Assembly (NCBI RefSeq): GCF_001021505.1
Contig: NZ_LDPO01000009.1
Span: 123,082-187,081 of the forward strand
DNA length: 64,000 nucleotides
DNA from: Mycolicibacter heraklionensis
Lineage (GTDB): Bacteria > Actinomycetota > Actinomycetes > Mycobacteriales > Mycobacteriaceae
Direction of reading: 5' to 3'
Part shown: in pieces, positions 49,910-60,900 of the stretch
Layout of the letters: each line of letters opens with the position of its first letter
Position numbering within the stretch: position 1 is the stretch's first letter
Program-made: the position numbers and the translations under genes
The notes under the pieces: model-generated
What the model saw: only the letters and a program-made list of their open reading frames with translations
The model's database searches: none
What the model was told of the DNA's origin: nothing

Positions 49910-50428
49910 CTAGTGGGCCGCGAGGATCTGCATCAGCTGCGTCGCCGAGTCGTGCGACAGCACCCAGCGGCCTTGGTCGACGAGCTGCAGCGGGACCGTC
50001 TGCGGCGCAGGCATCTTGGGGCCGGAGATGGTGACGTTGGCCAGCCCCTGGCCCTCGCCCGTCTGGACGACGTTGATCACGTCGAAGTTGTAGGGCAGCT
50101 CACCGTCGCGGTAGTCCTTGCGCAGCTCGCTGTCGAGCTCGTGGCCCTCGTGCTGCGTGATACCGTTCTCGACCAGGTCAGCCTTCTCCTTGTAGCCGAT
50201 GCCGGCGTCGCTGAGCCTGGTCAGCATGCCCGACACCTCACCGGTCGTGGGCAGCGGCACACCGGACGGAGCCGGCGGCGCCGGAGCGGGAGCCGGTGCC
50301 GGCGGAGCGGGCTCCAGCGGGATAGGCGCACCGGCGACGGCGGTCGCCGTCGGGTATGCAGTCACTACTCCGATTGCGGCGAGCGCCGCCACCCCTGCTG
50401 CGAACATTCTCACTGTGCAAACCCCCAT
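49910..50428 (-). CDS. Secreted MTB12/CFP-2-like protein
   Basis: 172 aa. Signal peptide (about 1-33), Pro/Ala-rich linker (LEPAPPAPAPAPAPPAPS), then the compact MTB12-type domain with ENGITQHEG, LPYNFDVINV and the terminal QGRWVLSHDSATQLMQ. Matches the family of Rv2376c (cfp2), which sits at the same place next to mbtH in M. tuberculosis. Function unknown; an immunogenic secreted protein there. A downstream start at 50407 is possible. Confidence 0.82.
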   Translation of the reverse strand: MGVCTVRMFAAGVAALAAIGVVTAYPTATAVAGAPIPLEPAPPAPAPAPAPPAPSGVPLPTTGEVSGMLTRLSDAGIGYKEKADLVENGITQHEGHELDSELRKDYRDGELPYNFDVINVVQTGEGQGLANVTISGPKMPAPQTVPLQLVDQGRWVLSHDSATQLMQILAAH

Positions 50429-50540
50429 CTCGGGCGGGCGGCACCCCTGCCGCGCCCGCGGACAAACCCGAAATTCCCATTCACTCCGACGACGGTGTCG
50501 GTCCTGCCAATCTACCCTCGCCGGCTGACCAGCGGCAGGC

Positions 50541-51971
50541 TCACGGTCGATAGATCTGCCAAGTCGATCCCGGGCCGGCCAGCGAGTCTGTGCCGCCGCC
50601 GTTGGTCGGCAGGCACGTGATCAACAGACCGTCGTCAGAGCGTGCCATGGTGTACCTGCGCACCCCGTCGCACGGCGTGCCGATCGTGTGCACCTCCGTC
50701 GGGTTGACCGACAGCACCCATACCCGGCCGTCACAGACCACCGATCCGTTGGCCGGGTCGCCACCGAGTTTGCCGAACTGGTTGCAGGCGGCCCCCAGCG
50801 TCGGGATCAGTGGCATCGCCTGCGGCGCCGTGGTCAACATTGCCGGCGTCGTGGTGACGGTCACAGTGACCGGTGGCGATACCGGACTGGGCGGCGGGGC
50901 AGCGGCCACGGACGGGAGCGCAGTGCTCGGCAGCGGCGGGGACGGAAGCGAAGTGACAGGGCTGGTCAGCGGTGCGGTCGCCAGCACGCGGGAATGCGAC
51001 AACTGCACGCCCAGGTACACGATCGCACCGATCAGCAGCAGCGCCAAGACCGTCGGAATGACGGTTGCGGCCCGAACCACCCGATTCGGCGGCCGCCACG
51101 CCGACGCCCGGGCCGCCGCGGGCGCGGCGATCGTGGCGTCGTGGCCGCAAAACGCCCTAGCGAATTCGCCGCAGGACCCGAACCTCTCACGCGGATTCTT
51201 GGCCATCGCCTTGGCCAGCACCCCGTCGAGGCCGGCAAGCTCCGGACGCACCTCGCTCACGCGAGGTGGCGGCGCGGTGAGGTGCCGACCGATCACCACC
51301 GCAGGGTTGGAGTGGGCAAATGGCGGCGATCCGGTCAGCAGGTGAAATGCCGTGGCAGCCAGCGCGTACTGGTCGGCTCGCCCGTCGATCTCTGCGCCCA
51401 TCAGCTGTTCGGGTGCAGCGTAGCTAACCGTGCCCACCGTCATGTTCGTCTCGGTCAGACCACTGACCTCATCAAGCCGGCGGGCGATACCGAAGTCGCC
51501 CAACAGGATTCGTCGATGATCCATCCCGGGACCAGCCAGCAGCACATTGGCGGGCTTGACGTCGCGGTGCAGCAGCCCCTTGGCATGTGAGTAGTCGAGC
51601 GCGTCGGCAACCGCGGTTACGATCTCCGCTACCTCCGGCAGGGACATCCCTGAGGGATAGCGATTCCGCAGCAGGCACGCCGTATCCGCTCCATCGACAT
51701 AGTCCATCGCGATCCACAGCTGGTCGCGGTGTTCCCCGCGGTCGTGCACGCCGACGATGTGCGGGTGAAACAGCGTCGCGGCCAGGTCGGCCTCGCGGTG
51801 AAACCGCACCCGGAAGTCGACATCGGCCGACACGTCTGCGGGCAGCACCTTCAGCGCGTCGCGCCGCGGCAGCCGGGGGTGTTCGGCCAGGTAAACCTCG
51901 CCCATCCCGCCGGAGCCCAACAACCGCACCACGGTGTACTCCGCGAACACGTCACCCGCCGCCAACGACAT
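50541..51971 (-). CDS. Transmembrane Ser/Thr protein kinase
   Basis: 476 aa PknB/PknF-type kinase. Gly loop [11 protein letters not shown] (19-29), ATP Lys K41, catalytic [10 protein letters not shown] (D137), DFGIAR (D159), activation loop with Thr residues, APEQ. A juxtamembrane region, one TM helix (about 302-324), a Pro/Ser/Thr-rich linker and a small extracytoplasmic domain with three or four Cys ([24 protein letters not shown]). Eukaryotic-like signal receptor. It lies between cfp2 and mbtH, where M. tuberculosis has no kinase. Confidence 0.9.
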   Translation of the reverse strand: MSLAAGDVFAEYTVVRLLGSGGMGEVYLAEHPRLPRRDALKVLPADVSADVDFRVRFHREADLAATLFHPHIVGVHDRGEHRDQLWIAMDYVDGADTACLLRNRYPSGMSLPEVAEIVTAVADALDYSHAKGLLHRDVKPANVLLAGPGMDHRRILLGDFGIARRLDEVSGLTETNMTVGTVSYAAPEQLMGAEIDGRADQYALAATAFHLLTGSPPFAHSNPAVVIGRHLTAPPPRVSEVRPELAGLDGVLAKAMAKNPRERFGSCGEFARAFCGHDATIAAPAAARASAWRPPNRVVRAATVIPTVLALLLIGAIVYLGVQLSHSRVLATAPLTSPVTSLPSPPLPSTALPSVAAAPPPSPVSPPVTVTVTTTPAMLTTAPQAMPLIPTLGAACNQFGKLGGDPANGSVVCDGRVWVLSVNPTEVHTIGTPCDGVRRYTMARSDDGLLITCLPTNGGGTDSLAGPGSTWQIYRP

Positions 51972-52041
51972 GGGCGAATGGTAGCGGTCAGCACCGACAG
52001 GTACACCGCTCGCCGGCCTGGGTTATCCGAACTTCAGGCTC

Positions 52042-52272
52042 CTAGCCTTCGCCGGCCGCCATGGCATCACGAAGACTCTTGGGCCGCAGGTCGTTCCAGT
52101 GCTGCTCGACGTACTCCAAACATGCCGCCCGGGCGGCACCCTGTTCAGCTCCGTAGACCACTCGCCACCCAGCAGGAACGTTGGCGAACGTCGGCCAGAG
52201 GCTGTACTGCTCCTCGTCGTTGATCAGCACGTAGAAGCTGCCGTTTTCGTCGTCAAAGGGATTGGTGCTCAT
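52042..52272 (-). CDS. mbtH: MbtH-like NRPS accessory protein
   Basis: 76 aa. Signature [10 protein letters not shown] and PAGWRVVYG...[10 protein letters not shown] is intact. Binds adenylation domains and helps their folding and activity. AGGAGAT site before the ATG. Overlaps the end of mbtG by 20 bp; last gene of the mbtE-F-G-H set, as Rv2377c. Confidence 0.95.
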   Translation of the reverse strand: MSTNPFDDENGSFYVLINDEEQYSLWPTFANVPAGWRVVYGAEQGAARAACLEYVEQHWNDLRPKSLRDAMAAGEG

Positions 52273-53545
52273 CGGATCTCCTCGGTGTCGGTGGCGCGGC
52301 AGAAAGGTGGGCGCCCAGCACCCGGTCGGACAGCAGTCCCAAGCAGCTCAGGTTGGGAAAACCGGGCCCCTGGGTGAGGCCGGCCAGGTTGGGCAGGAAG
52401 AGCTTCGGGGTGACATCGCTGACGGCCAGGTCGTGTCCGATGGCCTCGGCCAGCCGGTCGCCGGTAAGCGGCCCGCCCAGGCCCAGCTCGAGCAGGTCCA
52501 GGGTGTCCTGGCCGAACAGCGACACGAACCACAGCGGGTCGGCGCCGGAGCCGTCGATGACCAGGTCGAATCCGTGCACGGTCTCGAAGTTCTCACCGCC
52601 GCGGTTGGTGCTCAGCGTCAGTCGGATTCGGCTGTCGCGGGCGACCGCGTGCGCCACCCGGCCCCGCAGGTGGCGGATCCGGTCGTCGGCCAGCAGCGCG
52701 TCCTGCACCCGGGCCGAGAACACCCCGCGGTCGGTGCGGGCCAGCGCATCTCGCCGCTCGGCCAACGTCAGCGCGGTCCAGTCGATGGGATCGGAGAACA
52801 AGGTGTTTTCGAAGAAACCTTCCCCTCGGGTGAACAGCGTCACCTGCGGGGAGATCACGGTGATCGTCGAAACCCGGTGCCGGAAAAGCTCATTGAGCAT
52901 CGATGCGGCGGTCTCACCGCCGCCGATAACTGCAACGCGCTCGGCGCTGATCCGGTCGGCCGCGGCCCGGTGCCAGAACTGTGCGATGGAGAGCACCAGC
53001 GGGTTGCCGGGCAGGATCGACTTCTCGGCCTGGCCGGGCCCGGTGATCATCACCGCGTCTGCGGCCACCGTAGTCTCCCGGGAGGCCTCCCTCGTGTGCA
53101 GCACCCACCCGGCGCCGTTCACCCCCAGCCGCTCCACCTCACCGGGGATCACGTTGAGCCGCACCGCGTCGGCCACCCAGCGCAGGTACTGGCTCCACCG
53201 CAGGTGGGTGGGGGCCGGCCGGCCCCGGTCCACCCATTCGGCGAACTGGCCGGTGGCGATCAGATAGGACTGCCAGCCATAGCGGGTCATGCGCTCGTCG
53301 AGTTCGGCATTGCGGCCGGCCACCAGTGCCGAGCGGTAGGGGAAGCCGACGTCCTTCTCCGGGCTGGTGCCCAGCCGGTGCGCGCCGTCGGTCCAGCCTC
53401 CGGAGGCACGCCAGTTGGCGGCGACCTCGGTGCGTTCGACGGCGACCACGTCCGGCGCGGCGACTCCCATGTCGCGCAGCACGGCGGCCTTCGCGGCCAC
53501 CGCGACCGCCTTGGCCCCCGCGCCCACCACCGCAAGTGTGCTCAT
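52253..53545 (-). CDS. mbtG: Lysine N6-hydroxylase (mycobactin)
   Basis: 430 aa flavoprotein. Start ATG 53545 overlaps the mbtF stop (ATGA). Nucleotide sites: AVVGAGAKA at the N-terminus and [13 protein letters not shown] in the middle; a later C-terminal SGADPLWF region. Homologue of Rv2378c, which N-hydroxylates lysine side chains to give the hydroxamate iron ligands of mycobactin. Coupled to mbtF and overlapping mbtH. Confidence 0.93.
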   Translation of the reverse strand: MSTLAVVGAGAKAVAVAAKAAVLRDMGVAAPDVVAVERTEVAANWRASGGWTDGAHRLGTSPEKDVGFPYRSALVAGRNAELDERMTRYGWQSYLIATGQFAEWVDRGRPAPTHLRWSQYLRWVADAVRLNVIPGEVERLGVNGAGWVLHTREASRETTVAADAVMITGPGQAEKSILPGNPLVLSIAQFWHRAAADRISAERVAVIGGGETAASMLNELFRHRVSTITVISPQVTLFTRGEGFFENTLFSDPIDWTALTLAERRDALARTDRGVFSARVQDALLADDRIRHLRGRVAHAVARDSRIRLTLSTNRGGENFETVHGFDLVIDGSGADPLWFVSLFGQDTLDLLELGLGGPLTGDRLAEAIGHDLAVSDVTPKLFLPNLAGLTQGPGFPNLSCLGLLSDRVLGAHLSAAPPTPRRSDEHQSL

Positions 53546-56500
53546 CGCAGTTCCTCCACCAGGTCGCCCAGGCTGTCGGTGAACAGCTCTTGCAGCTGCA
53601 CGATCTCGGCGTCGCCGAGAATATCGGGCAGCGTGCGCCACTGGGTCATCAGCGCCTGCCCCGCCCCGAGGTCGGCCACCGCGGCGAAGATGCTCAGCTC
53701 GTGACGCACCGCCTGGTCGGGCTCGGGCACCGACGGCAGCGCGGCGATCAGGTCCGGTGCCACGTCCGGCCCGCCGCCTGCCCGGTCGACCCGGCCCAGG
53801 TAGTTCAGCAGCAGCTGCGGCCCCGGCTGGGCCGCCAGCCGGTCGGCGGTGTCGGCACGCAGGTAGGCCAGCAGCCCGTAGTCGATTCCGCCACCCGGGA
53901 TGTCGGCGAGTGCGCGCGCCACCCCTGCCGGGTCGGCCTGGGCCACTCGCAGCGGATAGATCGCCGACAGCAGACCGGCGATGTCGGCGGTGTCGACACC
54001 GGTCACGATCTCCTCGGCACGCCCATGGGTCTCCAACGCCAGCAGCGGTGTCGCGCGGGTCTGCCCGCGGCGAGCCCGCCAAGCGGTGACCATCCGCGCG
54101 GTCGCCGCGACCAGCAGGTCATGCATCGGAACCGGCAAGGCCAACAGCGCAGCGGTCAGCGTCGGGTCGGCTACGGTCACCGACACCGTGAGATCACCGG
54201 CGCGATCGCGCTGCGGGTCGACTCGCCGAGCACCCAGATCCGGGTCGTCGCCGGCCAGCTGGGCGGCCCAGAAGTCCACCGTGTCCAGGCTCTGCGCACG
54301 CTCCTGCAACGCGGTCGCCCAGCGCCGGTAACCGCTGCGCTCCGGCAGCGGATCGGCCCCGGCCAGCGCGGCGTGCAGTTCACCGAGAATCACCTGCCAC
54401 GACACCGGATCCAGTGCCAGTACGTGCCCGCACAGGATCAGCACCCCTGCGCCGTCGGGCACGCGCAGCCACACCGCCCGCAGCATGACTCCGTTCTCCG
54501 GATCCAGGCTCTCCAACAGTCGGGTGCCGTGCTCGGTGACCACCGAAAGGTCGGCCGCGGTGACCGTGACCTCGGTCAGGACGTCGACCGGCTGGGTCGG
54601 GAACAGCGTCAGCTCGGCCCGGTCAAGGCGGGCATGCAACAGCGGGTGCGCGGCGACAATCGCGGCCAATGCGGCCCGCAGCCGCTCACCGTCGATGTCG
54701 TCGGGCAGCCGGATCGCTTCGACCTGCCCCAGCCGGCGTGGGCTGCCGTATTGGTAGAGCCAGCGGCCGGCCGGCAGCAGCGGAACCGGCCCGTGGGCCG
54801 CAGCCGAGCCGTCGCGCTGCGCCGCTTCGTCGGCTTCGGCGACTTCTCGGTCCAAGGCGGCGGCAACATCGCGAATCGTGTTACAGCTCAAGACGGTCCG
54901 CGGACGCAACGGCAGGCCGCGCCGGCGGGCCGCCCGCACCATCGACAGCGCGACGATGCTGTCCAAGCCCAGCTCACGCAGATCGGTCTCGACACCGGGG
55001 GCCACACCGCCGAACACTTCGGCGAGCAGCTCCACCAAGACCTTCTCGGTGTCAGTGACCGCCTCGACTCCACCGCCGACGAAGGGACCGGCCAATGCCA
55101 GCAGCGCCTCGGCATCCAGTTTTCCGTTGGAGGTCAAGGGCATCGATTCCACCGCGGTGATGCGGGCCGGCATCAGATAGGACGGCAGTCGGGTGCCGAG
55201 CTCGGCGCGCACCCGGGTTGTGTCCACCTGCGCGCCGGTGACGAAGCCGGCCAGCTGGGTTCCGGCCGGCCCCTGCACGGGCAGTACCGCGGCCGCGGTC
55301 ACCCCGGTCGCCGCGGCCAGTGCCGCCTCGACTTCGGCGATCTCGACCCGGTAGCCGCGCACCTTGACCTGGTCGTCGGCACGGCCGAGGTAGACCAGCC
55401 GGCCGTCGACCCGGCGCCGGACCAGGTCCCCGGTGCGATACATCCGACCGCCGGCACGAAACGGGTCGGCGACATAGCGGGCCGCGGTCGCCCCGGCGCG
55501 GCCCAGGTAGCCGCGGGTGACCTGCGCGCCGGCCAGGTACAGCTCGCCGGCCACCCCGTCGGGCACCTCGCGCAGCGCAGAATCCAGCACGTGGGCGCTC
55601 ATGCCCCGCACCGCTTCCCCGATCACCGGAACATCGGTGTCGGCGACGTCGGCGACGACGGCTTCCACCGTGGTCTCGGTGGGCCCGTAACAGTTGTGGA
55701 CTGCCGTCGAGGGCGCCGCACGCAGTCGCGCCCAGGTGTGCGGCGCGATCGCCTCGCCGCCGAGCGCCAGCACGGTGAGGCGGTGGTCGGAGCCGGCGTC
55801 AAGCAGCCCGGCGTCGAACAGTTGGGTGAACATCGACGGTGAGGTGTCGATCATGTCCAGCCGGTGGCGGCGGATGCCGTCGATGATCGCTTCGGCATCC
55901 CGCATCTCCTCGGCGGAGAACAGGTGCACACTCTGACCGCCCAGCAGGCCGACCAGCGGCTGCCAGCTCGCGTCGAAACTCAGCGACCAGGCGTGCGCGA
56001 CGCGCAGTGCCCGGCCCAGGCGCGCGACCGCGGGTGCGTACATGCGTTGCTGGTGGTCGGCGAAGTACGACGCCAGCGCGCGGTGGGTGCCGACGACGCC
56101 CTTGGGTTCTCCGGTGGATCCGGAGGTGAAGATCACGTAGGCGGCCGAGTCGGGGTGGATCGCGGTCGGGGTCCGGCGCTGCACGGCATCGTCGGAACGC
56201 AGCTCGGTTAGTAGTTCGACCGTCAGTGCCAGCTTCGGATCGGATTGGCGCAGAATCGATTCGATGCGCGTTTCGGGCAGGCTGATGTCCACGGGCACGT
56301 AGGCCGCCCCGGCCTGCAGCACTGCCAGGATCGCGATGACGGAATCCAGCGAGCGGGGCAGCGCGATCGCGACCCGGTCTTCGGGACCGATCCCGCGCCC
56401 GGCCAATGCCCGCGCCAGCCCAGCGGATTCGGCCGCCAGCTCGGCGTAGGTCAGGCTGCGGTTTTCACCGGTGAGCGCCGGACTGTCGGGGTGCGCCGCG

Positions 56501-57915
56501 GCGGCCGCCGCGAACAGGGCGGGCACCGATGTGGCCGGGTTAGTGCGGCGGTCCACCGGATCGGTGATGCGGGCCCGCTCGGCGGGCAGCAGCACGTCCA
56601 GGTCGGCGATGCGGGGCCGCGCCGGGTCGGGAAGCTGGCGCAGCACCTGCAGCAGGCGCCGTCCCAGATCCGGAATCTTCAATTCCCCCAGCGCATCCGG
56701 AATGGCCTCGAGCAGCACGGTGAGCCGGCCGTCGCGGGGCGGGTAGCTGACCAGGGTCAGCGGGTAGTGCGTGAGGCTTTCCACCGTGACCGGGATGAAG
56801 CGCACGCCGTCGGGCGTGGTGACCCCGGCCGACGCTGAGCCGATCGGTGCGTTCTCGAACACCAGCAGGGTGTCGAACACCGCATTACCGCTGGCCCGCT
56901 GCACCGTCGACAGGCTCAGGTACCCCAGGTCGCGCATGGCGGCGGTATCGCGTTGCAGCGCTTGGCAGGTGGCGACCACCTCGGCGCGCGGCGGTGTCGA
57001 CGCGGCCACCGGGACAGTGTTGATGAACAGGCCGACCATGGTCTCGACGCCGGTGAGCTGTTGCGGGCGGCCCGACACCACCGCGCCGAACGCCACGTCG
57101 GTCCGGTCGGTGAGCCGGCCGAGCAGCACCGCCCAGGCGAACTGCAGCACCGTGTTCAGCGTCAGCCCGTGCCGGCGTGCCCACTCGGTGAGACGCTCGG
57201 TGGCAGCGGTGTCCAGCGCGACCTCGTGGGTCTGCGGGACGGCGCTGCCCACCGCGGCTCGCTCGCCGGCCAGGATCGTCGGGGCGCTCAGCGGCGCCAG
57301 GTAGTCGCGCCACCGCTGCGTCGCGGCGTCGGTGTCTTGACTTGTCAGCCAGCCGATGTAGTCGCGGTAAGGGCGTGGCGGGGGCAGCGGGTCGACACCG
57401 CCGGCGCGGTAGATCGCCACCATTTCGTCGAAGAACACTGCCATCGACCACCCGTCGAGCAGCAGGTGGTGCACGGTGAGAATCAGCCGGTACCGCTCGG
57501 GGGCGGACTGGATCAGCACGAAGCGCAGCAGCGGCCCGCGGGCCAAATCGAAGTTCGTGGTGCGTTCGATGCGCGCGATCTCGTCGAATTCACTTGGCGC
57601 AGATTCGATCTCCCGCCACGGCAGAACCGCTGTCGCCGGTATGATCTGCACCGGGTGCGGCAGGTCGACGTCCCAGAACGACGCCCGCAGGTTGGCGTGC
57701 CGGGCCAGCATCACGTCGGCACTGCGGCGCAGCAACGCGGCGTCGACGGCGCCCACGATATCGATGACGAACTGCACGGTGTAGATGTCGACACCGTCGA
57801 CCGCACCCCCGTCATCGGTGGCAAGCTTGGCCAGCGAGAATAATCCCTGCTGCAGCGGGGAGAGCGCCAGCACGTCCTCGATCGCCGGGGCAACCCGCTG
57901 GGAGGTATCGGTCAC
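53542..57915 (-). CDS. mbtF: Mycobactin-type NRPS MbtF
   Basis: 1457 aa, near the roughly 1460 aa I recall for Rv2379c. Order: condensation (about 10-440, active HHLLLDG with H149-H150-D154), adenylation (about 470-985: [36 protein letters not shown]), carrier (LGLDSIVAL), and a final C/E-like domain (about 1085-1457) in which HHxxxDG is degenerate ([12 protein letters not shown]). My reading of the ten selectivity residues of the A domain is D-A-Q-D-A-G-C-V-E-K; acidic residues at the fourth and ninth places fit a basic amino acid such as lysine. Overlaps mbtE by 4 bp and mbtG by 4 bp. Confidence 0.92.
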   Translation of the reverse strand: MTDTSQRVAPAIEDVLALSPLQQGLFSLAKLATDDGGAVDGVDIYTVQFVIDIVGAVDAALLRRSADVMLARHANLRASFWDVDLPHPVQIIPATAVLPWREIESAPSEFDEIARIERTTNFDLARGPLLRFVLIQSAPERYRLILTVHHLLLDGWSMAVFFDEMVAIYRAGGVDPLPPPRPYRDYIGWLTSQDTDAATQRWRDYLAPLSAPTILAGERAAVGSAVPQTHEVALDTAATERLTEWARRHGLTLNTVLQFAWAVLLGRLTDRTDVAFGAVVSGRPQQLTGVETMVGLFINTVPVAASTPPRAEVVATCQALQRDTAAMRDLGYLSLSTVQRASGNAVFDTLLVFENAPIGSASAGVTTPDGVRFIPVTVESLTHYPLTLVSYPPRDGRLTVLLEAIPDALGELKIPDLGRRLLQVLRQLPDPARPRIADLDVLLPAERARITDPVDRRTNPATSVPALFAAAAAAHPDSPALTGENRSLTYAELAAESAGLARALAGRGIGPEDRVAIALPRSLDSVIAILAVLQAGAAYVPVDISLPETRIESILRQSDPKLALTVELLTELRSDDAVQRRTPTAIHPDSAAYVIFTSGSTGEPKGVVGTHRALASYFADHQQRMYAPAVARLGRALRVAHAWSLSFDASWQPLVGLLGGQSVHLFSAEEMRDAEAIIDGIRRHRLDMIDTSPSMFTQLFDAGLLDAGSDHRLTVLALGGEAIAPHTWARLRAAPSTAVHNCYGPTETTVEAVVADVADTDVPVIGEAVRGMSAHVLDSALREVPDGVAGELYLAGAQVTRGYLGRAGATAARYVADPFRAGGRMYRTGDLVRRRVDGRLVYLGRADDQVKVRGYRVEIAEVEAALAAATGVTAAAVLPVQGPAGTQLAGFVTGAQVDTTRVRAELGTRLPSYLMPARITAVESMPLTSNGKLDAEALLALAGPFVGGGVEAVTDTEKVLVELLAEVFGGVAPGVETDLRELGLDSIVALSMVRAARRRGLPLRPRTVLSCNTIRDVAAALDREVAEADEAAQRDGSAAAHGPVPLLPAGRWLYQYGSPRRLGQVEAIRLPDDIDGERLRAALAAIVAAHPLLHARLDRAELTLFPTQPVDVLTEVTVTAADLSVVTEHGTRLLESLDPENGVMLRAVWLRVPDGAGVLILCGHVLALDPVSWQVILGELHAALAGADPLPERSGYRRWATALQERAQSLDTVDFWAAQLAGDDPDLGARRVDPQRDRAGDLTVSVTVADPTLTAALLALPVPMHDLLVAATARMVTAWRARRGQTRATPLLALETHGRAEEIVTGVDTADIAGLLSAIYPLRVAQADPAGVARALADIPGGGIDYGLLAYLRADTADRLAAQPGPQLLLNYLGRVDRAGGGPDVAPDLIAALPSVPEPDQAVRHELSIFAAVADLGAGQALMTQWRTLPDILGDAEIVQLQELFTDSLGDLVEELR

Positions 57916-60900
57916 GGCGAATCACCCCATGCCGCGGTCAGATCCGCCAGCGCGTCGCTGCTCAGACCCGAGACGCTCATCGGCTCGAACGCCGTGTCGG
58001 CCGATTCGGCGGTGCCACCGGCCGCAGCCGCAGCGTCGACAGCGGCGGCCAGTTCGGCGAACGTCGGGTGCTCGAAGATCATCCGCGGGTCGACGTCCAG
58101 CCCCGCCGCACGCGCCCGCGCGGCCAGCTGCACCGACAGGATGCTGTCGCCGCCGAGTTCGAAGAAGCCGTCACTGCGCCCGATCGCCGCAACACCCAAC
58201 AACTCGGCGCAGATTCCGACCAGCGTCTGTTCGGTGGCGGTGACCGGCGGATCCGACTCCCCGCGGGTGGCCACCGCCGGCTGCGGCAGCGCGGGCCGGT
58301 TCAGCTTCCCGGAGTCCGTCAGCGGCATGGCGTCGAGCACCGTCAACGAGGACGGGACCATGTAGCCGGGCAGCGTCGCGGCCACGGCCGCACGCACCGA
58401 CGCGATGAACTCCGCCGCGTCGGTGACCGGTGCGGCGGGTACCAGGTAGCCGGCCAGCGTGGTGCCGCCGCGCTGCTCCCAGGTGCGGGCAGCGGCCGAC
58501 GCCACTCCGGGTGCGCCGCGCAGTGCGGCCTCCACCTCGGCCAACTCCACCCGGAAGCCCCGCACCTTGACCTGGTGGTCAGTGCGGCCAACGAATTCCA
58601 ACACCCCGTCGACGGTCCACCGGGCCCGGTCGCCACTGCGGTAGAGCCGGTCGCCGGGCGTCTGCGAGAACGGGTTGGCGACGAAGCGGGTCGAGGTCAG
58701 CCCCGGCCGCTTCCAGTAGCCGCGGACGATCTGCGGGCCCGCGTAGTAGACCTCGCCGACCACCCCGGGCGGCACCGGCTGCAGCGCGTCGTCGAGCACA
58801 TAGGCCTGCGACCCGGGTGTGGGCCGGCCCAGTTTCGGTGTGGGCGGCTCCAGTTCACCGCGCACCACCGCGCCGGAGGTTTCGGTGGCACCGAAGTTGT
58901 TGAGCAGCTGAGCGTTCGGGTCGAGTGCCCCGCCGAGCCGGGCCAGCAGGTCCGCCGACACCGGCTCGCCGCTGCACACCAGACGGCGCAGCCCGCGCAA
59001 CGTGTCGCCGGATTCATGCGGCGGTCCCAGCTTCGCCTCTCCTCCGTCGAGCCTCGCTGAACCACCGTCGGAGTCGGCCAGCACGGAGATCAGGCTGGCC
59101 ACCGCCGTCACCTGAGCCACCCGCTCGTCCACGATCAGCCGTGCCAGTGCCTCGGGGTTACGGAACTCGTTGTCGTCGGCCAGAATCAGCGTCGCCCCGG
59201 CGGCCAGCCCGGCCAGCATCTCCATGCCACCCTCCAGGAACGTCATCGACGACTGGGCCAGCCGGATGTCCTCACCGGCCACCGGGTAGTGGGCGAGCTG
59301 CCAGTTCAGCCGGGCACTCATCGACCGGTGGGTGCCCAGCACACCCTTCGGCAGGCCGGTGGAACCGGAGGTGAACACCAGATACATCGGGTCGTCGGGG
59401 TGCGGCACCGGAAGATCCACCCCGGCAGCGTCTTTGGTCAGCTCCACCTGCACATCGGCATCGTCCAGGCACAGCAGCGTCACACCGTCGCTTGCCGGAA
59501 TCGCGTCCCGGGTGGCGCTGCTGACCAGGATCACCTTCGGCGCCGCATCGTTCAAGAAGACGTCGTCGATCATGAACTCGAGGCGCTGGCGCGGATAGCT
59601 CGGGTCCAGCGGGAAGTAGCCGGCGCCGGCCTTCATGATGCCGACCAGCGCCACCGGCAGATCCAGGTCGCGGCGCACCGACAGGCCCACCAGGGTTCCG
59701 GGTTCCACGCCGGCGGCGATCAGCAGCTCGGCGAGCCGGTCGGAGCGCTGGTGCAGCTGCGGGTAGGTGAGCTCGGCTCCGGCGCAGCGCACCGCGATGC
59801 CGTCGAAGCTGCGGCTGGGCGCCAGCACGTCGGCGATAGTGCGCGGGTCACCCGCGGGAGCCTCGGCACCGCGGCTCCACTGGTGCAGGATGCGGTCGCG
59901 CTGCTCGTCGTCGACCAGGCTGATGTCGCGCAGCGCCCGTCCCGGATCGCCTGCCATGGTGGCCAGCACCCGGCCCAGCCAATCGGCCAGCCGCTGCACG
60001 GTGGCGCGCTCGTAGAGGTCGGTGCGGTAGATCAGATGTCCGTCATAGCCGTCACCGTCGGCGTCCACGGTGGTGAACAGGTTCACCGACAGGTCGGCGT
60101 GCGCGATGTCGAACGTCGGCATCACGGTGCGGAAGACCAAGTCGCCGTCCGGACCGGTGTCGATGACGTGGGTGACGTCGGCGGCCTCGCGGACGTGGAC
60201 CACCACCTGGAACAGCGGGTTGCGCGACAGCGTCCGGACCGGGTTGAGCGCCTCCACCAGCCGGTCGAAGGGCAGGTCGGCATGCGCGTAGGCGCCCAGG
60301 GCCGCCTCCCGCGCCCGGGTCACCACCTCACGCAGGGTCGGGTTGCCGGACAGCCGATTTCGCAGCACCACGATGTTGACGAAGAACCCGACCAGGTTGT
60401 CCAGGGCGTTGTCGGTGCGTCCGGCGATCGGCACCCCGAGCGGGATGTCGTCGCCGCTGCCGGCCAGGTGCAGCAGCACCGCGACCGCGGCCTGCACCAC
60501 CATGAACTCGGTGGCGCCGGTCTCACGGGCCAGCGCCGCCAGCCCGGCCCGCACCTGCGGGGGGACGGTGAATGCGACGGAGTCGCCGGAGCCGTTCGCG
60601 GTGGCGGGGCGGGGGAAGTCCGGCCGCGGCCCGGTGTCGTCGGCCAGGCCGGCAAGTTGTTCGATCCAGTAGCGGCGCTGCGCCTCGATCAACCCGGACT
60701 CGTCACGCAGCAGTTCGCCCTGCCAGTGCGCGAAGTCGGCGTACTGCAACGCCGGCGGCTCCCATGCCGGCGCGGAGCCGGCGGCCCGAGACCGGTAGGC
60801 GATCAGCAGGTCGGTGAAGAGCACCTCGACCGACCAGTGGTCGGCGGCGATGTGATGCACCACCAGGGACAGCACCCGTTCGTCGCCGGGCAGGTGCAGC

